Below, in pieces: positions 1-7,423 of a stretch of DNA of 37,271 nt. A program made the translations under genes and the position numbers. The stretch is from JANNAV01 sp031384695 (GTDB taxonomy: Bacteria; Pseudomonadota; Alphaproteobacteria; Rhodobacterales; Rhodobacteraceae), in assembly GCA_031384695.1 (NCBI GenBank), contig JANNAV010000044.1:1-37271 (forward strand), in the 5' to 3' direction. The notes under the pieces were generated by a model. It had not been told where the DNA came from, did no database searches, and worked only from the letters and a program-made list of their open reading frames with translations. Position 1 is the stretch's first letter. Each line of letters opens with the position of its first letter.

Positions 1-1250
1 CCGAAGGGTTGCATGATCTTCTTGGACTCGACGAAGGGTTCGCGGGTCAGGTGTTCGGAGTTGGTTTCGGGGTCGATCTGGCTGACGAGGGTCGAGACGC
101 AGAGGCCCAAGGCGTTGATGTCGGCCACGACCAGTTCGCGGGCCTTGAGGCGGTCGAGGCCGCGGTATTTTTCGGGGACGAGGTTGAGGGTATCGACCTC
201 GGATTCGGTGGTGGGGGAGCCTGCGGCGATGTCGCGGGCGCGTTGGACGGCGTCCGCATAGGGGGCACCGTCGGCGCGCATCTGGGCGCGGGTGTCCATC
301 AGGCGGTAGCAGGGCAGATCGTGGCGTTTGGCGACGGCGTAGTCGTTGAAGTCATGCGCGCCGGTGATTTTCACCGCACCAGAACCGAAGGTCGGGTCGG
401 GATAGTCGTCGGTGATGATGGGGATCAGGCGGTCGCACAGCGGCAGGTGGACCATCTTGCCGATGATCGGGGCATAGCGGGTGTCGCTGGGGTGGACGGC
501 GACGGCCCCATCGCCGAGCATGGTTTCCGGCCTTGTGGTGGCGATGGCGATATAGTCGCGGACCTCACGCAGGGTGACGCGGCCTTCGGCGTCTTTCTCG
601 ATGTAATCATAGGTTTCGCCTCCCGCGAGGCGGTATTTGAAGTGCCACATCTGGCCGTCAACTTCGGTATTCTCGACCTCCAGATCGGAGATCGCGGTTT
701 CGAAATGCGGATCCCAATTGACCAGACGCTTGCCGCGATAGATCAGGCCCTTGTTGTACATATCGACGAAAACCTTGATCACGGCGTCGGGGAAGTTGCC
801 CGACATGGTGAAGGCTTCGCGGTCCCAATCACAACTGTCGCCGAGGCGCTTCATCTGGTTGACGATCTGGCCGCCGGACTGGTCTTTCCAGTCCCAGACT
901 TTTGCAAGGAATTGCTCGCGCCCCAGAGTGCGGCGGTCGGGTTGCTGGCTGCGCGCCAGTTCACGCTCGACCACCATTTGCGTCGCGATGCCGGCGTGAT
1001 CGAGGCCGGGCTGCCAGAGCGTATCGTGCCCTTGCATCCGGTGCCAGCGGGTGAGGATATCCATCAGCGTGTGGTTGAAGGCGTGGCCCATATGCAGGGT
1101 GCCGGTGACGTTGGGGGGGGGCAGCATGATGCAAAAAGGCTCGGCACCCGGCTTGGCATTGGCACCGGCGCGAAAGGCGCCTGCGTCTTCCCACATCCGG
1201 TACAGGCGGGCCTCGGCGAGGCTTGAGTTGAAGGTTTTTTCCATCGGCAT
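1..1250 (-). CDS. valS: Valine--tRNA ligase, N-terminal part (runs off the left edge)
   Basis: Class I aminoacyl-tRNA synthetase that charges tRNA-Val in the cytoplasm. About 416 codons are read on the minus strand and the frame is open at the window edge, so the C-terminal half (KMSKS loop, anticodon-binding and coiled-coil parts) lies outside. The HIGH signature is HMGH at residues 53-56 within PPPNVTGTLHMGH, followed by the expected LWQPGLDHAGIATQ segment. The editing (CP1) domain shows TTRPETMLGDGAVAVHP, and the visible part ends in the editing region at ESKKIMQPF. Two start codons are possible, ATG at 1250 or ATG two codons later; neither has a strong ribosome binding site. It follows the multi-pass membrane gene on the same strand after about 70 bp. 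Identification is secure. Confidence 0.96.
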   Translation of the reverse strand, partial: MPMEKTFNSSLAEARLYRMWEDAGAFRAGANAKPGAEPFCIMLPPPNVTGTLHMGHAFNHTLMDILTRWHRMQGHDTLWQPGLDHAGIATQMVVERELARSQQPDRRTLGREQFLAKVWDWKDQSGGQIVNQMKRLGDSCDWDREAFTMSGNFPDAVIKVFVDMYNKGLIYRGKRLVNWDPHFETAISDLEVENTEVDGQMWHFKYRLAGGETYDYIEKDAEGRVTLREVRDYIAIATTRPETMLGDGAVAVHPSDTRYAPIIGKMVHLPLCDRLIPIITDDYPDPTFGSGAVKITGAHDFNDYAVAKRHDLPCYRLMDTRAQMRADGAPYADAVQRARDIAAGSPTTESEVDTLNLVPEKYRGLDRLKARELVVADINALGLCVSTLVSQIDPETNSEHLTREPFVESKKIMQPF

Positions 1251-1319
1251 GTGTCGGGTTCCCGCATCTGTTGCGCGGTGTTTAACCCGGCGAAGGCGCG
1301 AGGAAAAGCCGATAGCACA

Positions 1320-2111
1320 TCAGCCGGGGCCGGGCAGGAACGGCAGCCCCGACAGCGCCTGCGCAAAGGTGGCAAGCACAAGCGCGGTATAGGCGGCGGC
1401 GGCGGCAATGACGATGGTGCGCGACCCTGTGAGGCCCGCAAGCGGCATGGCTTGCAGCGCATGGGTGGCAAAGAAATGCGCCACGCGCAGATCGCCCGCG
1501 TCGCGCGACCAGCCGAAGACCGGCAGGTTGCGGGTCGAGGTGCCAACGAAGTGGCCGTTGCCCGAGGACAGCGTGCCCGCCACGATCACCGTCAGCAGAA
1601 AGGTCAGCACAAGGCCAATGCTGATGGCAAGGTGCTGGGCGGGGGCAAGGCCGCTATCCCGGTTGCGCCAGACCGCCACGCCGATGCCAAGGCTGCCTGA
1701 GGTGAGCAACACCGCGAACAGGCCCGCAAGCCCATAGGCGATGGCCATCACCGCGTTGGCCATGTTGAAATGCGAGGCGGTGCCCGCACTGGCAGCACCG
1801 CCGACCCAGAGCAGCTCCAGCAGGGCCGAGGTGCAGACCACGGCGATGAAGGCACGGAAGCGGCGGCTTTCGCGGGTGGCGATGGGGATAAAGCGCGCGA
1901 AGAACGCGAGGGTTATCAGGTAGATGGCGATGGCGATGTGGAACTTTACCGGCTTCAGCCAGACCGGATCGCCTTGCAGGAGGCGCGTATCAAGGGCCAT
2001 GGCGGTGCTGAGCGGGATCAGGGCGAGGGTGACAAGGGCGGCGGTGGCGGTCAGCGCCGGGGCGGTTTGCCAAAGCTGGTTCGGGGCGGGGCGGGCGCTG
2101 GTCAGCATCAT
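1320..2111 (-). CDS. Multi-pass inner-membrane protein of unknown function
   Basis: I do not recognise the family. The 263-residue product is highly hydrophobic, with about seven membrane segments separated by short loops. Residues that look functional sit near the segments: WLKPVKFH after the first segment, LLWVGG followed by SHFN in the middle, and HFFATHALQ before the last two segments. The start ATG at 2111 overlaps the stop of the ABA4-like gene as ATGA, which argues for translational coupling; a second ATG follows immediately. The pair is divergent from a TetR regulator and is probably under its control. A pigment or lipid-related role is guesswork based only on the neighbour. Earlier in-frame codons running into the upstream gene are an antisense-frame extension and not a better start. 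Confidence 0.8.
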   Translation of the reverse strand: MMLTSARPAPNQLWQTAPALTATAALVTLALIPLSTAMALDTRLLQGDPVWLKPVKFHIAIAIYLITLAFFARFIPIATRESRRFRAFIAVVCTSALLELLWVGGAASAGTASHFNMANAVMAIAYGLAGLFAVLLTSGSLGIGVAVWRNRDSGLAPAQHLAISIGLVLTFLLTVIVAGTLSSGNGHFVGTSTRNLPVFGWSRDAGDLRVAHFFATHALQAMPLAGLTGSRTIVIAAAAAYTALVLATFAQALSGLPFLPGPG

Positions 2112-2548
2112 GTGGTGGCCGCTTTCTGACGTTGGGATTGCAGGAATTGCAGGGCGAGAAAGGCGAGGTAGCCGATCGGGCCGAAGAGGAAGGTAAGGCC
2201 AAAGCAGGGGATCACGGCGGCATGGGGGATGCCTTCGGCGCGGGCGGTGCGGCTGATCCATGCGCCGATGAACAGATCGAACGCCAGATAATGCAGCCAG
2301 CCCGCGAGGGCGATATTGGGGTTGGCGAACAGTTGCATCACCGCTTGCAGGCTGGAATAGCCACCCTCGGCCGCCGCCCAATGCACAAGGATCAGCGCGG
2401 TATAGGCGACCGACAACAGTAGCGGTATCGCCAGCGCTGCGATGCGGTCGGCCCAGCGGGGCATCATGGGCGCGAACAGCAGGGCAATCCAGCCCAGCAT
2501 CGCCAGCGGGTTGGCCAGTTGGAACAGGGTATCGGGGGAGGGGGGCAT
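2108..2548 (-). CDS. ABA4-like (DUF4281) membrane protein
   Basis: Small integral membrane protein of 146 residues with four predicted membrane segments. The stretch from FANPNIALAGWLHYLAFDLF through GAWISR and the later FLFGPIGYLAF segment are characteristic of the ABA4-like family, named after the plant protein needed for neoxanthin formation; the bacterial role is not established. The start ATG at 2548 is preceded by a good ribosome binding site, AAAGGAG. It is first in a two-gene operon whose second member overlaps it by four bases. Directly upstream lie two palindromic sites shared with the divergent tetR gene, so repression by that regulator is likely. Family assignment is by sequence pattern recalled from the family and is fairly confident. 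Confidence 0.8.
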   Translation of the reverse strand: MPPSPDTLFQLANPLAMLGWIALLFAPMMPRWADRIAALAIPLLLSVAYTALILVHWAAAEGGYSSLQAVMQLFANPNIALAGWLHYLAFDLFIGAWISRTARAEGIPHAAVIPCFGLTFLFGPIGYLAFLALQFLQSQRQKAATT

Positions 2549-2560
2549 AGCGGCTCCTTT

Positions 2561-2607
2561 CTTATCAGTGATAAGATAGAGGTAGCGGATATCTTATCGC
2601 TGTCAAG
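2561..2607. promoter_or_regulatory. Two tandem TetR-type operators
   Basis: A perfect palindrome CTTATCAGTGATAAG lies at 2561-2575 (6-bp arms, 3-bp centre). A second, imperfect copy CTTATCGCTGTCAAG lies at 2593-2607. Their centres are 32 bp apart, close to three helical turns, so two dimers could bind the same face. They occupy the 101-bp gap between the ABA4-like gene and the divergent tetR gene, with the first site 13 bp from the ABA4-like start codon. That position fits repression of the membrane operon and autoregulation of tetR. The sites are seen directly; the binding protein is inferred. Confidence 0.65.
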
Positions 2608-2649
2608 ATTTAATTTTGACAGGGGCAGCCGGGCAGGTTAGGCAGGGGC

Positions 2650-3234
2650 ATGACAGAGGCCGAGAAACCCTATCACCACGGCGATCTGCGCGCAGCACTG
2701 CTGGACGCGGCCGAGGCCGAGTTGGGCGCGCGCGGTGTCGAGGCGTTCTCGTTGCGGCAGGTGGCGCGGCGGGCAGGGGTCAGCTCGGCCGCCCCGGCGC
2801 ATCACTTTGGCGATGTGGGCGGCGTGCTGACGGCACTGGCAACCGAGGGGTTCCGCCGGTTTCTGGCGGCGCAAACCCTACGCCAGCAGGGGGCGGGCGA
2901 AGACGCGCGGGCGCAGTTGATCGCTTTGGGGCTTGGCTATGTGGATTTCGCGCTGGCCAATCCGGCGCTGTTCCGGCTGATGTTCGGATCAGACCGCGCG
3001 GCCTATCACGACCCGGCGCTTTACGCGGTATCCGAAGTGGCTTTCCGGCGTCTGGCCGAGGGGGTGCAGGCGGTGCGGCCCGAGGCGGGGATGGTGGATG
3101 TGGCGGCGGTGTGGTCGGCGACGCATGGGCTGGCCGATCTGCTGGCGGCGGGGCGGTTGCAGATGCTGGGCGGCATGGCGCGGGCAGAGCGCGACCGCGC
3201 GGTGGCCGAGATCGTGGGGCGGTCGTTGCGTTAG
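2650..3234 (+). CDS. TetR/AcrR family transcriptional regulator
   Basis: A 194-residue one-component repressor. The N-terminal TetR helix-turn-helix spans about residues 10-55, with the recognition region FSLRQVARRAGVSSAAPAHHFG close to the family pattern in which a tyrosine usually stands where this protein has AHH. The C-terminal half has the WHG-type ligand-binding fold (LANPALFRLMFGSD, then AVWSATHGLADLL). The start ATG at 2650 is preceded by GCAGGGGC. It is divergent from the ABA4-like operon with two palindromes between, so that operon is the likely target. The ligand cannot be read from the sequence. The gene is followed by a dispersed repeat and a convergent Lrp-family gene. Confidence 0.93.
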   Translation: MTEAEKPYHHGDLRAALLDAAEAELGARGVEAFSLRQVARRAGVSSAAPAHHFGDVGGVLTALATEGFRRFLAAQTLRQQGAGEDARAQLIALGLGYVDFALANPALFRLMFGSDRAAYHDPALYAVSEVAFRRLAEGVQAVRPEAGMVDVAAVWSATHGLADLLAAGRLQMLGGMARAERDRAVAEIVGRSLR

Positions 3235-3255
3235 GACGGCGGTTTTACAGCCCTT

Positions 3256-3363
3256 CACCCACTGTTAAAAGCGGGGGTTTCACACCCCCGCACCCGCTGT
3301 TCAGAAGCGGGGGTTTCACACCCCCGCACCCCCGTGGGATATTTGAGCAATGAAGAACGGGGG
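3256..3363 (+). repeat. Dispersed intergenic repeat, copy A, with two tandem 35-36 bp units
   Basis: Two adjacent units start with CACCC at 3256 and 3291 and each carries the hairpin GCGGGGGT-TTCAC-ACCCCCGC (8-bp stem). They are followed at 3336 by a tail that begins GGGATATTTGAGCA and ends in a G-run. The unit plus tail recurs in inverted orientation near 24381-24455, and the tail alone recurs at 31298-31325. This copy fills the gap between the convergent tetR and lrp genes. No open frame or transposase signal is present. It may act as a two-way transcription terminator or be a REP-like element; the function is not shown by the sequence. Confidence 0.75.
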
Positions 3364-3426
3364 GACAATTTTAGTCGAATTGTCTGGAGCGGTCTTTCGG
3401 CAACGCAGTCAAGCCGCAACCCTGCA

Positions 3427-3858
3427 TCAAACCGCGCGGTCGAGTCGGGTGGAGAGGTGGATCAGGCTTTCCGACGATTTCACCCCGGCGAGCGCACCGA
3501 TCTGATCCAGCACGCCGTCCAGCACCTGCGTGTTCGTGGCCGCGATTTGCAGCAACAGATCAAAGCGGCCCGAGGTGGTGAAAACCCGCTCCACCTCGGA
3601 GATGGATTTCAACCGGGTCAGGATGCCGGGCTGGGCGCGGGGCTCGATTGTCAGCAGAACCGAGGCGCGCAGCCGGCCCTCGCGCGCGGCCTCGCCCAGT
3701 TTCAGGGTGTAACCGGCGATGATCCCCCCGGTTTCCAGCCGCTCCAGCCGCGCCTGAATGGTGGAGCGCGCTACCTTTAGCCGTCGCGCCAAAGTCGCCA
3801 CCGACATACGGGCATCGGCCCCCAGAAGGCTGAGAATGCTGCGATCGAGGTCATCCAT
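3427..3858 (-). CDS. Lrp/AsnC family transcriptional regulator
   Basis: A 143-residue regulator starting MDDLDRSILSLLGADARMS, the typical opening of the Lrp/AsnC winged helix-turn-helix (residues about 1-60, recognition region VATLARRLKVARSTIQARL). The C-terminal RAM effector domain follows (VFTTSGRFDLLLQIAATN and DQIGALAGVKSSESLIHLSTR). Lrp-family proteins usually sense an amino acid; divergence from an ornithine decarboxylase gene suggests ornithine or a related amino acid here, which is inference. A 17-bp palindrome overlaps the consensus -10 TATAAT of this gene on the minus strand, so autoregulation is likely. Confidence 0.94.
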   Translation of the reverse strand: MDDLDRSILSLLGADARMSVATLARRLKVARSTIQARLERLETGGIIAGYTLKLGEAAREGRLRASVLLTIEPRAQPGILTRLKSISEVERVFTTSGRFDLLLQIAATNTQVLDGVLDQIGALAGVKSSESLIHLSTRLDRAV

Positions 3859-3875
3859 ATAATATGCCTTGCCTT

Positions 3876-3892
3876 TTGGTTATTATAACCAA
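3876..3892. promoter_or_regulatory. Lrp-type palindromic operator over the lrp promoter
   Basis: Perfect palindrome TTGGTTAT-T-ATAACCAA. Read on the minus strand it contains TATAAT at 3882-3887, a consensus -10 box placed about 24-29 bases upstream of the lrp start codon, so the bound protein would block lrp transcription. The decarboxylase promoter must lie just to the right, in AT-rich sequence around 3901-3915. The palindrome is seen directly; that the neighbouring Lrp protein binds it is inferred. Confidence 0.7.
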
Positions 3893-3960
3893 GTATTCCG
3901 ACATTTATATAGTTTTGTTCGGTGAAGTTGTCACCCATATGCGGCATCCTCAGTAGCAGG

Positions 3961-4021
3961 AAAAGGGCGGCTCATACGCACCTGGCCTGGTTGGAAAAAC
4001 CATGCAGGTCCACAGCCCTTT
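3961..4021 (+). ncRNA. Structured leader RNA of the ornithine decarboxylase gene, candidate speF motif
   Basis: The 5' leader folds into nested perfect helices: AAAGGGC (3962-3968) with GCCCTTT (4015-4021); ACCTG (3980-3984) with CAGGT (4005-4009); and TGGTT (3988-3992) with AACCA (3998-4002), closed by the pentaloop GGAAA. The hairpin ends 51 bases before the ATG. A conserved cis-regulatory RNA, the speF motif, is known upstream of ornithine decarboxylase genes in alphaproteobacteria; the position and gene fit that motif, but I cannot run a covariance-model search. Control by polyamines or ornithine at the RNA level would add to control by the Lrp-family protein. Confidence 0.6.
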
Positions 4022-4072
4022 CACAGGCAACGGGGGAGGATTTGCATCTTGTTGGCAGAAAGGATTACGCCG

Positions 4073-5218
4073 ATGGGACTGTCCAAGACGATCTGGACCA
4101 ATCCGACCGAATACCTGCGGGCAAAGCAGCCCGAGCAGCCGGTTTTGTTTTTCGCCCCCCAAGCCGCCCAAGCGATGGCGCGGCGGTTTCTGGACGGGTT
4201 TCCCGGCTTTGTGACCTATGCGGTCAAGTCCAATCCCGGCGAGGCGATGGTGGAAAATCTGGTCGCGGCGGGGATCCGGGGCTTTGATGTGGCCTCGCCC
4301 TTCGAGATGGACCTGATCCGGCGGCTGGCCCCAGAGGCCGCGCTGCATTACAACAATCCGGTGCGCGCGCGCCACGAGATCCGCACGGCGGTGTCGCTGG
4401 GCGTGAAATCCTACTCGGTTGATTCGAAATCCGAACTGGGCAAGCTGATCGAGATGGTGCCGGTGGCGGGTACGGAAATTTCGGTGCGCTTCAAGCTGCC
4501 GGTTTCGGGGGCGGCCTATAACTTTGGCGCCAAGTTTGGCGCCACGGCCGAGGTGGCGGTGGAGTTGCTGCGCATGGTGGCGGCGGCGGGCTTCATCCCG
4601 TCGATCACCTTTCATGCGGGCACCCAATGCACCGATCCGAACGCCTGGGGCTCGTATATCCGCGAGGCCGCGGAGATTGCCCGCAAGGCAGGCGTCACGA
4701 TTGCGCGGCTGAACGTGGGCGGCGGTTTTCCGTCACACCGCCTGAACGGCGTGCAGCCCGAGTTGGAGGCGATTTTCGCGCTGATCGACCGGGTTTCGGC
4801 CGAGGTGTTCGGGACCGCGCGCCCGGTGCTGGTGTGCGAGCCGGGGCGGGCGATGTGCGGCGATGCCTTTGCGGTGGCCGCCCGCATCAAGGCGCTGCGC
4901 GACGATGCGCATGTGTTCCTGAATGACGGCGTCTATGGCTCGATGACCGAACTGGCGCAGATCGGCGTGATCGACCGGATCGAGGCGATCACCGCCGAAG
5001 GGCTGCGCCGCACCGGCGCATTGGCCCCGCGCATCGTGTTCGGACCGACCTGCGATTCGATTGACCGTCTGCCAGGCGACGTGATGCTGCCCAACGACAT
5101 CGCGGAAGAGGATTACGTCATCCTGCACGGCATGGGCGCTTATTCCACCGTCACCAACACCCGTTTTAACGGCTTTGGCGAGTTGGGGCTGGTCACGGTG
5201 CTGTCACTGCAACTCTGA
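4073..5218 (+). CDS. Ornithine (or ornithine/lysine) decarboxylase, fold type III PLP enzyme
   Basis: A 381-residue cytoplasmic enzyme that decarboxylates ornithine to putrescine, of the eukaryote-like alanine-racemase-fold family. The PLP lysine is Lys52 in YAVKSNPG; LNVGGGFP and CEPGRAM bind the PLP phosphate; GPTCDSIDRL carries the Cys-Asp pair contributed to the partner active site; DGVYGSM and GAYSTVTNTRFNGFG complete the family pattern. Length matches short bacterial members. I chose ATG at 4073 because GAAAGGA stands about nine bases before it; a TTG eight codons earlier is possible. It is divergent from an Lrp-family gene, preceded by a structured leader and followed by a terminator hairpin. 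Some members also accept lysine, which cannot be excluded here. Confidence 0.93.
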   Translation: MGLSKTIWTNPTEYLRAKQPEQPVLFFAPQAAQAMARRFLDGFPGFVTYAVKSNPGEAMVENLVAAGIRGFDVASPFEMDLIRRLAPEAALHYNNPVRARHEIRTAVSLGVKSYSVDSKSELGKLIEMVPVAGTEISVRFKLPVSGAAYNFGAKFGATAEVAVELLRMVAAAGFIPSITFHAGTQCTDPNAWGSYIREAAEIARKAGVTIARLNVGGGFPSHRLNGVQPELEAIFALIDRVSAEVFGTARPVLVCEPGRAMCGDAFAVAARIKALRDDAHVFLNDGVYGSMTELAQIGVIDRIEAITAEGLRRTGALAPRIVFGPTCDSIDRLPGDVMLPNDIAEEDYVILHGMGAYSTVTNTRFNGFGELGLVTVLSLQL

Positions 5219-5242
5219 GCCTCACCTCGGATCACGAAAGCG

Positions 5243-5274
5243 CGCTCCCGGCTGGACAAACCCAGCCGGGAGCG
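5243..5274 (+). terminator. Hairpin after the ornithine decarboxylase gene
   Basis: A perfect 13-bp stem, CGCTCCCGGCTGG and CCAGCCGGGAGCG, with a 6-base loop ACAAAC, 24 bases after the stop codon. There is no T-run after it, so it may be a factor-assisted terminator or an mRNA 3'-end stabiliser. It separates the decarboxylase transcript from the DUF2235 gene. Confidence 0.7.
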
Positions 5275-5319
5275 TAGCGTTGGCGCAGGGGGACTGGCGT
5301 TAACCTTAATGCCAGAACC

Positions 5320-6453
5320 TTGCCTCATACTAAGCCTACCAAGGCTTGCGGGGCGACAAGGGGGAGGCGGCGGCTGTCACTGCTGGAACGCATCGGGCGC
5401 TTGTTGCGCAATCGTCCGGTTGTGGCAACGCAGCCGGCGATGCCGCCCCCGGCAGGGCGCCTGCGCGGCTCGGTCGATCATGTGATCATTCTGGACGGCA
5501 CTCTTTCGACGCTGGAGCCGGGGATGGAAAGCAACCCGGGGCTGGTGTTCAAACTGCTAAGCGAGGGCGGCCGGTCGGCGCGGCGGACGGTTTATTATCA
5601 GCAGGGCAGCCAGTGGGAAGGCTGGAAGCGCGGGCTGGGCCTGGCGCAAGGGCGCGGCATCAACAGCCAGATCCGCCGCGCCTATGGCTGGCTGGCCAGT
5701 CACTACCGCGAGGGTGACCGGATTTATCTTTTCGGCTATTCGCGGGGGGCTTATGCCGTGCGCTCGTTGGCCGGGGTGATCGACAGGGTGGGGCTGTTGA
5801 AGCGCGAACATGCCACCGAACGCGGTGTGCAACTGGCCTACAGGCATTACAAGGCCAACCCGGATTCCGCCGCCGCAAACGCCTTTGCCCAGCGGTACTG
5901 CCACCCCGAAACCCCGATCCAGATGGTGGGGGTCTGGGATACCGTCAAGGCGCTGGGGATCAGGCTGCCGCTGTTGTGGATGCTGACCGATGCGCGCAAT
6001 GCGTTTCACAACCACCATCTTGGTTCCTCGATCCGGCACGGCTTTCACGCGCTGGCGATGCACGAGACGCGGGCGGCGTTCGAGCCGGTCTTGTGGGATT
6101 GCCCCGAGGGGTGGGAAGGCAATGTTCAGCAGATGTGGTTTCGCGGCGCGCATGGCGATGTCGGCGGGCAGATCGGTGATCTGACCGAGGCGCGGGCTTT
6201 GGCGAATATCCCGCTGGTCTGGATGCTGGAACGGGCGGAAACGGTGGGGCTGGCGCTGCCCGAGGGGTGGCGTGACCGCTTTCCCTGCGATGCGCACGCG
6301 CCGATGGTGGGCACCACCCGCGCCTGGGGCAAGTTTTTCCTGCTGCGCCGCCGCCGGGTGGTCGGGCGCGATCCGTCCGAAATGATCCACCCTTCGGTGG
6401 AAGCGCCAATGCCGCGTGGCCGCAAACTCTGGCCGCTGACCCGGCTTTTCTGA
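5320..6453 (+). CDS. DUF2235 alpha/beta-hydrolase (phospholipase Tle1-like catalytic domain)
   Basis: The product has the DUF2235 hydrolase pattern: a strand VDHVIILDGTLSTLEPG, a nucleophile motif GYSRGAY with Ser141, an acidic residue Asp207 in GVWDTVKALG, and His278 in WFRGAHGDVGG. DUF2235 is found in fungal and bacterial proteins and includes Tle1-type phospholipases of type VI secretion; no VgrG, Hcp or immunity gene is nearby, so a secretion role is not supported. No signal peptide or membrane segment is seen. The start is uncertain: TTG at 5320 gives 377 residues without a clear ribosome binding site, while ATG at 5440 gives 337 and still contains the whole domain. It stands between two putrescine-forming enzymes; whether it belongs to that pathway is unknown. 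Confidence 0.8.
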   Translation: MPHTKPTKACGATRGRRRLSLLERIGRLLRNRPVVATQPAMPPPAGRLRGSVDHVIILDGTLSTLEPGMESNPGLVFKLLSEGGRSARRTVYYQQGSQWEGWKRGLGLAQGRGINSQIRRAYGWLASHYREGDRIYLFGYSRGAYAVRSLAGVIDRVGLLKREHATERGVQLAYRHYKANPDSAAANAFAQRYCHPETPIQMVGVWDTVKALGIRLPLLWMLTDARNAFHNHHLGSSIRHGFHALAMHETRAAFEPVLWDCPEGWEGNVQQMWFRGAHGDVGGQIGDLTEARALANIPLVWMLERAETVGLALPEGWRDRFPCDAHAPMVGTTRAWGKFFLLRRRRVVGRDPSEMIHPSVEAPMPRGRKLWPLTRLF

Positions 6454-6480
6454 CTTTGCACGGCCGTGCTGATCGCCTAG

Positions 6481-6535
6481 GCTGCCGGGAAACTGCCTTA
6501 AAAACTGCCCGGAGACTGCCCGGAAACTGCCCGAA
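6481..6535 (+). repeat. Five-copy 11-12 bp tandem repeat upstream of the amidase gene
   Basis: Consecutive units read GCTGCCGGGAA, ACTGCCTTAAAA, ACTGCCCGGAG, ACTGCCCGGAA and ACTGCCCGAAGG. The last unit merges into the ribosome binding site (GAAGGAA) of the next gene, about eight bases before its ATG. Copy-number change here would alter the leader directly before the start codon. Any regulatory role is unproven. Confidence 0.8.
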
Positions 6536-6544
6536 GGAACCCTC

Positions 6545-7423
6545 ATGCGCCCGATCGCCGTTGCCGCCACCCAGTTTGCCTGTTCGTGGGATCTGCCCGC
6601 CAATGCCGACCGCGCCGAGGCGCTGGTGCGGCGGGCGGCGGGGCAGGGTGCCAATGTTGTTCTGGTGCAGGAACTGTTCGCGGCTCCCTATTTCTGCATC
6701 ACCGAACGCTATGAATATCTTGCGCTGGCCGCCCCGATGGCGGGCCACCCGCTGATCGCACGGTTCGCGGATCTGGCACGCGAATTGGCGGTGGTGCTGC
6801 CGTGCTCATATTTCGAGCAGGCGGGGCAGGCGCATTTCAATTCGGTGGCGATGATTGATGCCGATGGGAAGGTGCTGGGGAATTACCGCAAAACCCATAT
6901 TCCGCAGAATCCCGGCTATGAAGAGAAGTTCTATTTCTCGCCCGGTGATACCGGCTACCGCGTGTGGCAAACCGGCTTTGGCCGGATCGGGGTGGGGATA
7001 TGCTGGGACCAGTGGTTTCCCGAATGCGCCCGCGCGATGGCGTTGATGGGGGCGGAAATGCTGCTTTATCCAACCGCCATCGGCTCGGAACCCACCACCC
7101 CCGGCTATGACAGCCAGCCGCATTGGGAGATGACGATGCGCGGCCATGCGGCGGCCAATATCATGCCGGTGATCGCCGCCAACCGGGTGGGGCGCGAGGT
7201 GGCCCCCGAAGGGGTGGAGGTCACGTTTTATGGCTCCAGCTTCATCGCCGATCACACCGGCGGGTTGCTCGCCAAAGCCGGGCGCGATGCCGAAGACGTG
7301 GTGATGGCGGCGCTTGACTTGCAGGCCATTGCCGAGCTGCGCCGCAGCTGGGGCGTGTTCCGCGACCGGCGGCCCGAAACCTATGGCGCACTTGCCACGC
7401 TGGATGGCTGGATCAGCCGGTAA
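6545..7423 (+). CDS. aguB: N-carbamoylputrescine amidase
   Basis: A 292-residue nitrilase-superfamily enzyme that hydrolyses N-carbamoylputrescine to putrescine, carbon dioxide and ammonia in the arginine/agmatine route. The catalytic triad is visible: Glu43 in VQELFAAPYF, Lys116 in YRKTHIP and Cys153 in GICWDQWFPE. GYEEKFYFSPGD, PTAIGSEP and the ANRVG region match the AguB group rather than beta-ureidopropionase. The start ATG at 6545 follows GAAGGAA. No agmatine deiminase gene (aguA) is in the window, so its substrate must come from elsewhere in the genome. The 3' end overlaps the convergent DUF1624 gene by 11 bp. Confidence 0.93.
   Translation: MRPIAVAATQFACSWDLPANADRAEALVRRAAGQGANVVLVQELFAAPYFCITERYEYLALAAPMAGHPLIARFADLARELAVVLPCSYFEQAGQAHFNSVAMIDADGKVLGNYRKTHIPQNPGYEEKFYFSPGDTGYRVWQTGFGRIGVGICWDQWFPECARAMALMGAEMLLYPTAIGSEPTTPGYDSQPHWEMTMRGHAAANIMPVIAANRVGREVAPEGVEVTFYGSSFIADHTGGLLAKAGRDAEDVVMAALDLQAIAELRRSWGVFRDRRPETYGALATLDGWISR

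Noticed and set aside
9..1226. 405-codon plus-strand open frame at the left edge
   Set aside because: Antisense shadow of valS, which reads continuously on the minus strand with HIGH and editing motifs.
3256..3330. Possible CRISPR-like repeats
   Set aside because: Two 35-36 bp units are adjacent without spacers, and the same sequence recurs at other loci as a dispersed repeat. No cas genes are present.
4002..4214. 70-codon frame inside the decarboxylase leader as a leader peptide
   Set aside because: It runs deep into the decarboxylase gene in another frame, has no ribosome binding site, and its ATG lies in the paired region of the leader hairpin.
5320..6453. Type VI secretion effector status of the DUF2235 protein
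   Set aside because: No VgrG, Hcp, PAAR, adaptor or immunity gene is nearby; only the catalytic domain resembles Tle1.
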